NCBI RefSeq assembly: GCF_048565625.1
Contig: NZ_JBLZUR010000002.1
Location: 1,178,001-1,242,000 of the forward strand
Length of the DNA stretch: 64,000 nucleotides
Reading direction: 5' to 3'
From: JBLZUR01 sp048565625
GTDB lineage: Bacteria > Pseudomonadota > Alphaproteobacteria > Sphingomonadales > Sphingomonadaceae
Shown: in pieces, positions 38,601 to 45,217 of the stretch
Numbering within the stretch: the first letter of the stretch is position 1
How the letters are laid out: each line of letters opens with the position of its first letter
The notes under the pieces: model-generated
Databases searched by the model: none
The model's input: only the letters and a program-made list of their open reading frames with translations
Told to the model about the DNA's origin: nothing
Position numbers and translations under genes: made by a program

Positions 38601-39108
38601 CGAGATCGTGGAGGCGGAGCGCGTCGTTGGGGCGGCGCTGCTGGGTCAACGCCATATGCGCGCGGTTGCCGAAGATGTCAGCGGTGAGGGCGAGCTGATG
38701 CTCGGTCCTCGCATCGGCCTCACCGGGGATGAGTGCTGCGACGAGGCCTTTCGCCTGCGCTTCGACATCCTCCCAGTGGAGGAAGCATTGGCCCTTCTCG
38801 CCCTTGGCCGGATCGGCGCGGAGCTTGCCGATGGTGAGCAGGCGGGTGAGGCGGCTCCAGGCGGCGCGATCCTCCGGCCAGACAAGCAGCGCGGAGCCGT
38901 CCATCAGGTCCAGGCGACAGCCGGTGACCATCCGCATGCCCGTGTCGCGTGCGGAGCAATGAGCGCGCACCAGCCCCGCCACAGAGTTGCGATCGGTGAT
39001 GCCGAGCGCGGGCAGGCCGATCAGCTGGGCGGCGGCGAACAGCTCGTCGCAGGAGGATGCGCCACGCAGGAAGCTGAAATGCGTGGTGGTTTGGAGTTCG
39101 GCGTACAC
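35698..39108 (-). CDS. dnaE2: Error-prone DNA polymerase DnaE2 (ImuC), with an in-frame palindromic insert
   Basis: DnaE2 is the alpha-type polymerase that performs damage-induced mutagenic synthesis with ImuA and ImuB. The 1136-residue product has the PHP domain (HFSFLRGASSCDELFAAAQL), polymerase metal-binding residues in DEPPDIDVDFEHERREEV, and the KVDILGLGML motif. The start is GTG at 39108. Residues about 793-839 are encoded by a 139-bp palindromic repeat (36593-36731), giving a Gly/His/Leu-Pro segment between ESRWDCHLL and HPLRLGMRQVTGL that I would not expect in normal DnaE2. The frame stays open across it. Confidence 0.95.
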   Translation of the reverse strand: MYAELQTTTHFSFLRGASSCDELFAAAQLIGLPALGITDRNSVAGLVRAHCSARDTGMRMVTGCRLDLMDGSALLVWPEDRAAWSRLTRLLTIGKLRADPAKGEKGQCFLHWEDVEAQAKGLVAALIPGEADARTEHQLALTADIFGNRAHMALTQQRRPNDALRLHDLDALARRHGVRPLATGDVLYHSPDKRMLQDVVTAIRNKCTIDDLGFRRERTADRHLKGPEEMARRFADYPDALRASLDIVERCTFALTELDYQYPDEIVMSGQTPQEALERLSRQALATKFPDGPPPEYARQLEHELRLVAEREYAPYFLTVNSIVRFARSQDILCQGRGSAANSMICYLLEITSIDPIKHTLLFERFISGERDEPPDIDVDFEHERREEVIQWIYDTYGRDHAALTAVVSRFRARGAVREVGKALGLPEDMTAAMAGQVWGWSNEGVKTDQVEQLNLDATDPRLALTLDLSRQLIGTPRHLSQHPGGFVLTRERLDSLVPIEPAAMEKRHVIEWEKEDIETLKFMKVDILGLGMLGCMRRAFDLLAENKNIRLTMWSDEMQKDDPAVYDMICKADTLGVFQIESRAQMSMLPRMKPREFYDIVIQVAIVRPGPIQGDMVHPYLRRREGKEKAEYPKEELRAVLEKTFGVPLFQEQAMKVAIVGAGFTAAEADGLRRSMATFKFTGGVGTYKDRMIDGMIAKGYTPDFAERTFRQIEGFGSYGFPESHAASFAKIAYASSWVKCHHPDVFCCALLNAQPMGFYAPAQIVRDAREHGVEVLPVCVNESRWDCHLLDPPQVELGEGDHAQHGGGATRSGGCALPFTTPLRDAVPLPKLRLGRMLHPLRLGMRQVTGLANADAARIVAARGTQPFTSVEEMWRRTGVPPAALEKLANADAFRCLGLDRRQALWEVRGLGAKQLPLFAAADVRAERIEAEALEEAVTLRPLTEGREVVEDYRHTQLTLRAHPLSFLRPELARRRILSARDLDRVKDGRKVEVAGIILVRQKPGSAKGVLFITIEDETGIANIILWPHRFEALRRIVLSSAMISVKGQLQREGQVTHIIADDVADYTPMLRHVGEMDFPFRPTPGDGATHGGTIDPRDRKPDWRPAPRDSYHAPFRTGMDPEDVVRQKTRDFH
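36593..36731. repeat. Palindromic repeat, CCTCCCC family (copy A3), inside dnaE2
   Basis: A 139-bp element with inverted ends that match over 33 bases with two mismatches (ATCCTCCCCAAGCGAAGCTT at the left, its near-complement at the right), plus an internal pair around 36624-36675. It belongs to the family at 10982-11112 and 15654-15790, but here it lies within the dnaE2 reading frame and is translated. Confidence 0.92.
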
Positions 39109-39129
39109 GGGCTTCCGCCAAACTCAATT

Positions 39130-39207
39130 GTCATGCCAGCGTAGGCTGGCATCGCTGAGATAAAGGGCGCTCAGGTTGAAAGCGATCCCAGCCTTCGCTG
39201 GGATGAC
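39130..39207. repeat. Palindromic repeat, CCAGC/GCTGG family (copy C2)
   Basis: A 78-bp element bounded by GTCA and TGAC, with hairpins ATGCCAGCGTAGGCTGGCAT and ATCCCAGCCTTCGCTGGGAT. It fills the gap between imuB (ends 39216) and dnaE2 (starts 39108). The same family occurs at 20717-20778. Confidence 0.9.
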
Positions 39208-39215
39208 AGGGGAAG

Positions 39216-41354
39216 TCACCCGAACAGGCCGTGAAGGTGCCAGCTCATGTCGCCGGTGCGGCCGTCAGCGCCGTCGCCGCGGCGGAAGAGCCAGAAGCGG
39301 GCGCCTTGGTCGTCCTCGACCCGGAAATAGTCGCGGACGGCGTCGGCTTCCCGACGCCCTCGCCACCATTCACCATAGATGCGTTCGGGGCCGTCGCCCC
39401 GGGTAACGCGATGGGGCTGGCCGCGCCAGGTGAAGCGCTTGGGGGGGCGGTCGGGGAGTTCGGCGAGGACGTTGGCGACCGGCTCCGGACGGCGGAGCAG
39501 GGTGACGGGGCGGGGCCAGTTGGTGGACCAGGCGGCACCCTCCGCAAGCGGGGTGATGCGCGTGGTGCTGCGTTCGGGGACGTCGCTTTCCACGGCGGCG
39601 CGGCGGAACAGGCGGCGAGGGCCGAGGCGGCCGGCGAGCTGATCGACGAGTGGCGCGAGGTCCGGCCGGTCATCGACCAGACCGCCGATCGCCTGCGCAC
39701 CCAGCGGATCGCTGCGGATCGCGACGAGCCGGATCGCCTCGATCCCGAAGCCGGGGTCGATCCCCTCGATCCGCATCCGCATCAGGCGGAGGAGATGGGC
39801 GGCGTCACGGGTGGCGCGCGCGGTGCCGATGCCGGCGACCTGATCCCCGCCATCGACGCGGCGGCAGAGCATCGTCACCGCGCGCGCGCCGAGTCCACGC
39901 GCAGCAAGCTCCGCCATCAGGAGCGCCATGGCGTGGCGGATCGCCTCCTCGATCGCTTCGGCGGTGGCGATCGGTTCGAGGAAGCGGACCTCCGCCTCCG
40001 CCGCATCGGTGGGGATGACGGGGCAGAGCGGCTCGGGACGATGACCGAGCGCCTGATCGAGATGGCGGAGGAGGGTGCGGCCGAAGCGGCGGGTGAGTGG
40101 GCCGCGCGGCAGGGCCATGAGATCGCCCACCGTGTCGATGCCGAGCCGGCGGGCGGCGTCGGTGACGTGCTCTTCATCGCCTAGGCAGGTCAGGGGTAGG
40201 GGTGCGAGCGCCTCCGCCTCGCGGCCGGGTTCGAGGAGGGTGACGGGGCCGGGCAGATGGCGGGCCATGGCGTTGGCGGCGCGGCCGGTCTCCGCCACCG
40301 CGATCCGGGCGGAGAGGCCGAGGCGGGCGCAGAAGCGGCGGATGCGCGCGCAGGTCTTCGCTTCCCCGCCGAAGAGATGCGCGGTTCCGGTGAGGTCGAG
40401 CCAGAGGCCGTCGCCGGTCGCCATCACGGCGGGGCTCCAGCGGCGCGCGGCATAGTCGGCAAAGCGATCGAGGAAGGCGGCGTCGCCCGCCGGGTCGGCA
40501 TCGCGTACGTCGAGGCCGGGGACGAGCGCGCGGGCATGGGTCAGCGCCATGCCGGGGGTGAGGCCGAGTGCCTGAGCGGCGGGGCAGGCGGCAGCGACGA
40601 GGATCTTGTTGCCGTGCTTTTGGGCGGTGACGAGGGGGCCGGTTTCCTCCTCCACAACCGTTCGGTTCGAACAAAGTCGAAGCGGTGCGTTCGTGGCTGG
40701 TTCTCGACTTTGCTCGAACCGAACGGTGAAGGGGGGGTGATGGGAGGGGGAGAGCGGGGCGATCGTCCTTGGCATATGGCCGTGGGTACTGCCGCGGTCG
40801 CGCGACATGCCTTCGGCGACGGCGCGGGTCATGATCGCGCCTTGCTGCCAGAATGCGCCTTCGAGGTTGTAGGGCGGGCGGGGCGCACGCGCGCCTTCGT
40901 CCGGAGGCATTGCTTTAAAGGGCATCGGCGCGGGTTCGCTGCGGCGGCCGAGTTCGCGCATCGCGGGGCGCTGGTGCGCGGGGAGCTGGTCGATCTGCGC
41001 CTGCAGTTCGTCGCGCTTGGCGCGCTTCTTCGCGATGCGGCGTTCCAGCCAGGGGTCGCTGCCCTCCGGTGCGTCCGGGCTTTGTGCCCAGCGTGCGCCG
41101 GGGCGCCAGCCGCCGGAGCGGTTGGGGATTAGGCCATCCTCCGTCCGTTCGGGCTGAGCCTGTCGAAGCCCCGGTGCCGGCCCTCTCACTGGCCCTTCGA
41201 CAGGCTCAGGGCGAACGGCGTTGGGGGAGGAGGATCGGGTGAACGGGGGGTGGGGATCCGCCGGTGCCTCAGGCCGCTTGCCGGCGCGCGCCTCGATTGC
41301 CCGCAGCCGGTCGATCGCGAGCTGGGGCAGGTAGAGCGAGGCGACCCGTGGCAT
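39216..41354 (-). CDS. imuB: Y-family polymerase-like protein ImuB, enlarged by repeat-derived inserts
   Basis: ImuB is a catalytically inactive Y-family polymerase relative that recruits DnaE2 to the replication clamp. The 712-residue product starts MPRVASLYLPQLAIDRLRAI (ATG 41354, GGAGGAATGTG just upstream) and resumes the family pattern at about residue 245 (NKILVAAACPAAQALGLTPG, FADYAARRWSPAVMATGDGL, GIDTVGDLMALPRGPLTRRF). Between them lies about 200 residues of insert containing two translated palindromic repeats (41144-41219 and 40657-40727) and a Pro/Arg-rich segment. ImuB proteins are usually nearer 500 residues. It overlaps imuA by 86 bases. Confidence 0.93.
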   Translation of the reverse strand: MPRVASLYLPQLAIDRLRAIEARAGKRPEAPADPHPPFTRSSSPNAVRPEPVEGPVRGPAPGLRQAQPERTEDGLIPNRSGGWRPGARWAQSPDAPEGSDPWLERRIAKKRAKRDELQAQIDQLPAHQRPAMRELGRRSEPAPMPFKAMPPDEGARAPRPPYNLEGAFWQQGAIMTRAVAEGMSRDRGSTHGHMPRTIAPLSPSHHPPFTVRFEQSREPATNAPLRLCSNRTVVEEETGPLVTAQKHGNKILVAAACPAAQALGLTPGMALTHARALVPGLDVRDADPAGDAAFLDRFADYAARRWSPAVMATGDGLWLDLTGTAHLFGGEAKTCARIRRFCARLGLSARIAVAETGRAANAMARHLPGPVTLLEPGREAEALAPLPLTCLGDEEHVTDAARRLGIDTVGDLMALPRGPLTRRFGRTLLRHLDQALGHRPEPLCPVIPTDAAEAEVRFLEPIATAEAIEEAIRHAMALLMAELAARGLGARAVTMLCRRVDGGDQVAGIGTARATRDAAHLLRLMRMRIEGIDPGFGIEAIRLVAIRSDPLGAQAIGGLVDDRPDLAPLVDQLAGRLGPRRLFRRAAVESDVPERSTTRITPLAEGAAWSTNWPRPVTLLRRPEPVANVLAELPDRPPKRFTWRGQPHRVTRGDGPERIYGEWWRGRREADAVRDYFRVEDDQGARFWLFRRGDGADGRTGDMSWHLHGLFG
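40657..40727. repeat. Palindromic repeat (CGTTCGGTTCGA type), inside imuB
   Basis: A 71-bp element with inverted ends ACCGTTCGGTTCGAACAAAG and CTTTGCTCGAACCGAACGGT (near-perfect apart from one inserted or changed base). It is translated in imuB as FTVRFEQSREPATNAPLRLC and neighbours (residues about 210-233). It looks like a variant of the RPEPVEG-type element. Confidence 0.88.
41144..41219. repeat. Palindromic repeat, RPEPVEG family (copy B3), inside imuB
   Basis: A 76-bp element with inverted ends (CCGTTCGGGCTGAGCCTGTC and GACAGGCTCAGGGCGAACGG). It is read in frame within imuB, giving NAVRPEPVEGPVRG and GLRQAQPERTED (residues about 46-71). The other copies at 13059 and 19381 are intergenic. 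Confidence 0.92.
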
Positions 41355-42033
41355 CACATTCCTCCAATATCCATTCATGGCCGTCGCCGCCGCGCTGGCG
41401 GGCGAGGGTGACGCGCCAGCAGGCGCGGCCGACGCCTTCGACGGGCAAAGGCGCAGACGGCGCGCAGGCCAGCCGCCAGCGGGTCATCGCCGCCGATGTC
41501 TCGGCCAGCGGATCGCTGCCCGATTTCTTATGGCGGCGGTGGAGGAGCGCCATGGTGCCGCCTTCCTCCGCCGCAAGCTGTAGCCGGCGGGTCGCAGCCA
41601 TCGAGGCCTTCGCCACCTCCCCCACCACCGCGGCGAGGCCGCCATGGCGCAGGCCTTCCTCCATCACCGCCAGCACCTCCTCATCGGAGCGCGCCTCGGC
41701 ATAGAGCACCCGATCGGCGTTCAGCCCGGCGCAGGCGAGGCCGGGGGCGAAGAGGTCGCGCCGGGTGAGCGTCCAGAGCACGGTGCCGGGGAGGCGGGCG
41801 GCGATCCCGGTGACGAACAGGGTGGCGGCGGCATCATCCCACAGGCCGGAGGACGCGCCCGCCGCCTCGTGCAGCGCAGCCAGGGCCAGGCCGCCCTCGG
41901 CAAGCCGGCCGTCGATCTCGTTGATGCCGAAGGGCAGGGCACCGGCATCACCGCGGCGACCGGCATGTTCGATCGCCTGCACTTCCGCACGCAGGGCGGC
42001 CAGACGGACATCACGGGCAGGCGACAGGGACAC
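41269..42033 (-). CDS. imuA: SOS mutagenesis protein ImuA
   Basis: ImuA is a RecA-like protein that works with ImuB and DnaE2 in translesion synthesis. The 254-residue product has the RecA/SulA-like core (GINEIDGRLAEGGLALAALH, then TLFVTGIAARLPGTVLWTLT) and a basic C-terminus. The start is GTG at 42033; no ATG is available in frame. A LexA box lies 20 bases upstream, so this is the first gene of the SOS-controlled imuA-imuB-dnaE2 operon. Confidence 0.92.
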   Translation of the reverse strand: MSLSPARDVRLAALRAEVQAIEHAGRRGDAGALPFGINEIDGRLAEGGLALAALHEAAGASSGLWDDAAATLFVTGIAARLPGTVLWTLTRRDLFAPGLACAGLNADRVLYAEARSDEEVLAVMEEGLRHGGLAAVVGEVAKASMAATRRLQLAAEEGGTMALLHRRHKKSGSDPLAETSAAMTRWRLACAPSAPLPVEGVGRACWRVTLARQRGGDGHEWILEECDATGRLALPAPARDRPAAGNRGARRQAA

Positions 42034-42052
42034 GGCGACTCACAATCTCTAT

Positions 42053-42067
42053 GTTCCTATTATGTTC
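42053..42067. promoter_or_regulatory. LexA box (GTTC-N7-GTTC) of the imuA-imuB-dnaE2 operon
   Basis: The sequence GTTCCTATTATGTTC matches the direct-repeat alphaproteobacterial LexA operator GTTC-N7-GTTC exactly, with AT-rich spacing. It lies 20-34 bases before the imuA start, where LexA would block the promoter until DNA damage. The site also lies 167 bases upstream of the divergent katG, which is less likely to be its target. Confidence 0.88.
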
Positions 42068-42233
42068 CGTTCTCGGAGTGCGAGTGTCAATCGCTCACAG
42101 GTGCTTCGAGCGGCCAAGTCGATCAGGATGATTGGAGCAATCGGTTATCCCCGCACCGGGCATAGGGGTATCAGGACGCATGGCGATCGGAGGCGGTCGC
42201 CCTCCCCAAGGTACGCTTCAGAGGAGCCTGAAC

Positions 42234-44459
42234 ATGGATGCGAAGACCGGAGAGAATGGCGGCGCTTGCCCCTTCGGACATGGCGCGCCCAAAAAGCGGC
42301 GGCAGGGCAATCGCGACTGGTGGCCCGAGGGTCTGAGCCTCACCGGTCTCAACCAGCATTCGCCGCGATCGAACCCGCTGGGCGCGGATTTCGATTATGC
42401 GGCGGCGTTCAAGACGCTCGATCTCGATGCGGTGATCGCCGACCTGACCGCGCTCATGACCGACTCGCAGGATTGGTGGCCGGCGGATTTCGGCCACTAT
42501 GGTGGCCTGTTCATCCGCCTCGCCTGGCATAGCGCGGGTACCTATCGCATCACCGACGGGCGCGGTGGCGCGGGCGGCGGGCAGCAGCGTTTCGCGCCGC
42601 TGAACAGCTGGCCGGACAATGCCGCGCTCGACAAGGCGCGCCGGCTGCTTTGGCCGATCAAGCAGAAATACGGGAATGCGCTGAGCTGGGCGGACCTGTT
42701 CGTGCTGGTCGGCAATGTCGCGCTGGAATCGATGGGGTTCAAGACCTTCGGCTTCGCCGGCGGCCGCGCCGACACCTGGGAGCCGGAGGAGCTTTACTGG
42801 GGACCGGAAGGCACCTGGCTGGGTGACGAGCGCTATTCGGGCGAGCGGCAGCTGCACCCCGGCCTCGGCGCGGTGCAGATGGGCCTGATCTACGTCAACC
42901 CGGAAGGGCCGAACGGCAACCCCGATCCGCTCGCCTCGGCACGCGACATCCGCGACACCTTCGCCCGAATGGCTATGGACGACGAGGAGACGGTCGCGCT
43001 GATCGCGGGCGGCCACACCTTCGGTAAGACGCATGGCGCGGGCGACCCGTCCTTCGTCGGCGTCGAGCCTGAAGGCGCGGTGATCGAGGACCAGGGCCTC
43101 GGCTGGCGCAGCAAGTTCCAGTCGGGCGTGGGCGCCGACGCGATCACCTCCGGCCTTGAGGTGATCTGGAGCCAGACGCCGACCCAATGGTCGAACCGCT
43201 ATTTCGAGAACCTGTTCGGTTTCGAGTGGGAGCTGACCAAGAGCCCGGCGGGCGCGCATCAGTGGGTGGCGAAGGATGGGCCGGAGAACGTGCCCGATCC
43301 GTTCGACCCGGAGAAGAAGCGCAAGCCGACGATGCTGACATCCGACCTCGCGCTGCGCGTGGACCCGGAGTACGAGAAGATCAGCCGCCGGTTCCTGGAG
43401 AACCCGGACCAGTTCGCCGACGCCTTTGCCCGCGCCTGGTTCAAGCTGACCCATCGCGACATGGGCCCGCGCGGCCGGTATCTCGGCAAGCTGGTGCCGG
43501 ATGAGGTGCTGATCTGGCAGGATCCGATCCCCGAACTCGACCATCCGGTGATCGACGAGGCGGACATTGCGACGTTGAAGTCGACACTACTCGGCCTCGG
43601 CTTCACTGTGCCGCAGCTGGTGTCGGTGGCTTGGGCTTCCGCGTCGACTTTCCGCGGGTCGGACAAGCGTGGCGGGGCCAATGGCGCCCGTATCCGCTTC
43701 GCCCCGCAGAAGGACTGGGACGTCAACAACCCCGCGCTGCTGGCCAAGGTGCTGGAGAGGCTGGAGACCGTGCAGGCTGAGTTCAACGCCGGTGCCAGCG
43801 GCGGCAAGAAGGTGTCGATGGCCGATTTGATCGTGCTGGCCGGTGCGGCAGCGGTCGAGAAGGCGGCGCGCGATGGCGGTGTGGACATCACCGTCTCCTT
43901 CACGCCGGGCCGCATGGATGCGTCCGAGGAATGGACCGACGTGCATTCGTTCGAGGCGCTGCGCCCGGTCGCCGACGGCTTCCGCAACTACTACCACAAC
44001 AGCAACTTCATGGCGCCGGAGGAGGCGTTGGTCGACAAGGCGCAGCTCCTTCGACTTTCCGCCCCGGAGATGACGGTGCTGGTGGGCGGCCTGCGCGTGC
44101 TCGGCGCGAATGCGTTCGAGGCGACGGAGGGTGTGTTCACCGATCGGGTCGGCACGCTCAGCAACGACTTCTTCGTCAACCTGCTCGACATGCGGACGCA
44201 GTGGGTGGCGACGGAGGACAAGAACCGCTTCCAGGGCGTCGACCTGAAGAGTGGGGCCGCGCGTTGGACCGCGACGCGGGTGGACCTGATCTTCGGATCG
44301 CAGTCGGAGCTGCGGGCGCAGGCGGAGGTCTATGCGCAGTCGGACTCGAAGGAGAAGTTCGTCCGCGACTTCGTGGCGGCCTGGGACAAGGTGATGAACG
44401 CCGATCGGCTGGACATGCTGAAGCCGGCGGATGCGTTCAGCCAGAAGCTGTCGGCGTAA
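42234..44459 (+). CDS. katG: Catalase-peroxidase KatG
   Basis: KatG removes hydrogen peroxide by catalase and peroxidase activities with a haem cofactor. The 741-residue product has the distal site residues Arg 95, Trp 98 and His 99 (FIRLAWHSAGTYR), the Tyr and Met of the Trp-Tyr-Met cross-link in the WLGDERYSGERQ and GAVQMGLIYVNPEG segments, and proximal His 261 in GGHTFGKTHGAGD. The second, haem-free domain is complete. ATG at 42234 has GAGGAG upstream; the earlier frame from 42132 lacks one. A hairpin region after the stop probably ends the transcript. Confidence 0.97.
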   Translation: MDAKTGENGGACPFGHGAPKKRRQGNRDWWPEGLSLTGLNQHSPRSNPLGADFDYAAAFKTLDLDAVIADLTALMTDSQDWWPADFGHYGGLFIRLAWHSAGTYRITDGRGGAGGGQQRFAPLNSWPDNAALDKARRLLWPIKQKYGNALSWADLFVLVGNVALESMGFKTFGFAGGRADTWEPEELYWGPEGTWLGDERYSGERQLHPGLGAVQMGLIYVNPEGPNGNPDPLASARDIRDTFARMAMDDEETVALIAGGHTFGKTHGAGDPSFVGVEPEGAVIEDQGLGWRSKFQSGVGADAITSGLEVIWSQTPTQWSNRYFENLFGFEWELTKSPAGAHQWVAKDGPENVPDPFDPEKKRKPTMLTSDLALRVDPEYEKISRRFLENPDQFADAFARAWFKLTHRDMGPRGRYLGKLVPDEVLIWQDPIPELDHPVIDEADIATLKSTLLGLGFTVPQLVSVAWASASTFRGSDKRGGANGARIRFAPQKDWDVNNPALLAKVLERLETVQAEFNAGASGGKKVSMADLIVLAGAAAVEKAARDGGVDITVSFTPGRMDASEEWTDVHSFEALRPVADGFRNYYHNSNFMAPEEALVDKAQLLRLSAPEMTVLVGGLRVLGANAFEATEGVFTDRVGTLSNDFFVNLLDMRTQWVATEDKNRFQGVDLKSGAARWTATRVDLIFGSQSELRAQAEVYAQSDSKEKFVRDFVAAWDKVMNADRLDMLKPADAFSQKLSA

Positions 44460-44462
44460 GCG

Positions 44463-44520
44463 GAGAGCGGCGGGCAAGGCTTGCTCGCCGCCTCTCACGC
44501 AAGCTCCGATTTGGCGGAGC
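44463..44520 (+). terminator. Hairpins after katG, probable terminator
   Basis: GAGAGCGGCGGGCAAG pairs with a downstream near-complement (about 44480-44496), and GCTCCG pairs with CGGAGC at 44503-44520. Neither is followed by a clear T-run, so intrinsic termination is only likely, not certain. Confidence 0.5.
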
Positions 44521-44535
44521 ATAGAAGAACGAGTT

Positions 44536-44552
44536 TATCTACTTCATAGATA
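44536..44552. promoter_or_regulatory. Candidate operator dyad upstream of the serine hydrolase-serine acetyltransferase operon
   Basis: TATCTA-cttca-TAGATA is a perfect 6-bp dyad in an AT-rich patch of an otherwise GC-rich region, about 37 bases before the leader peptide start at 44589. It is well placed for promoter control of the sulfur-related operon downstream, but I cannot match it to a named regulator. Confidence 0.4.
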
Positions 44553-44588
44553 GACATTAAGGTTGACTGGTCCTTTGGAGGATCGGTC

Positions 44589-44639
44589 GTGTCCATGAAG
44601 CTTGCAGATAACTACCGAGGCAGGGCGTCATGGCGGTGA
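44589..44639 (+). CDS. Possible 16-residue leader peptide
   Basis: GTG at 44589 with GGAGGA six bases upstream opens a 16-codon frame, MSMKLADNYRGRASWR, whose stop TGA (44637-44639) overlaps the start of the next gene (ATG 44630). An internal ATG lies at 44595. The strong ribosome-binding site and overlap suggest translation that could be coupled to the downstream genes. It has no cysteine codons, so it is not an obvious cysteine-sensing attenuator. Confidence 0.4.
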   Translation: MSMKLADNYRGRASWR

Positions 44640-45217
44640 CCTGCCTGATCGTGCCCGGCCTGATGGGATCGGGGCCGGACCACTGGCAGAGCCGGTGGGA
44701 GGCGGAGCGGGATGACTGCCGCCGCGTTGATCTCGGCTGTTGGGATCGGCCGCGCCGCGACATCTGGGTCGAGGCGCTCGACCGCGCGGTTGCCGCCAGT
44801 CGCCGGCCAGTGATCGTCGCGCATAGTCTCGGCTGCCATGCCGTCGCCTGGTGGGCGCGGCTGGCGGGCGCGCGTGCGGGCAAGGTGGCGGGGGCCTTGC
44901 TGGTCGCCCCGCCCTCCGTCGACCGGGCGAGCTGCGATCATCGGCTGACGCGGTTCGCGCCGACCGCCGACATCATCCTGCCGTTCGAGGCGCGGCTGAT
45001 CGCCAGCCGGGACGATCCTTATGCGACCATCGAGGAAGCGGGCGACATGGCGGATCGCTGGGGCGCGGAACTGGTCGACCTCGGTGCGCTGGGGCATATC
45101 AACGCGAAGTCGGGTCTGGGCAGCTGGCCAGCGGGGCAGGCGATGCTGGATCAACTTATCCGGCGCTGCGGCGGCTTGAGCACGACCGCAGACATCACGA
45201 CAGGGATCAGAGCATGA
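44630..45217 (+). CDS. RBBP9/YdeN-type serine hydrolase
   Basis: A small alpha/beta-hydrolase of 195 residues. The start CLIVPGLMGSGPDHWQSRWE and the nucleophile elbow IVAHSLGCHAVAWWA (Ser in the HSLG motif) are typical of the RBBP9/YdeN family; the C-terminal His lies in LGALGHINAKSGLGSWPAG. Substrate is unknown. Its stop overlaps the serine acetyltransferase ATG (ATGA), so the two are probably co-translated. Confidence 0.88.
   Translation: MAVTCLIVPGLMGSGPDHWQSRWEAERDDCRRVDLGCWDRPRRDIWVEALDRAVAASRRPVIVAHSLGCHAVAWWARLAGARAGKVAGALLVAPPSVDRASCDHRLTRFAPTADIILPFEARLIASRDDPYATIEEAGDMADRWGAELVDLGALGHINAKSGLGSWPAGQAMLDQLIRRCGGLSTTADITTGIRA

Noticed and set aside
36739..39144. 801-residue + strand frame opposite dnaE2
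   Set aside because: Long only because stop codons are rare in GC-rich DNA; dnaE2 on the other strand has unmistakable motifs.
42100..42230. OxyR-type operator ahead of katG
   Set aside because: The region has weak CCCC/GGGG symmetry near 42147-42170 but no ATAG/CTAT pattern of an OxyR site; no call is supported.
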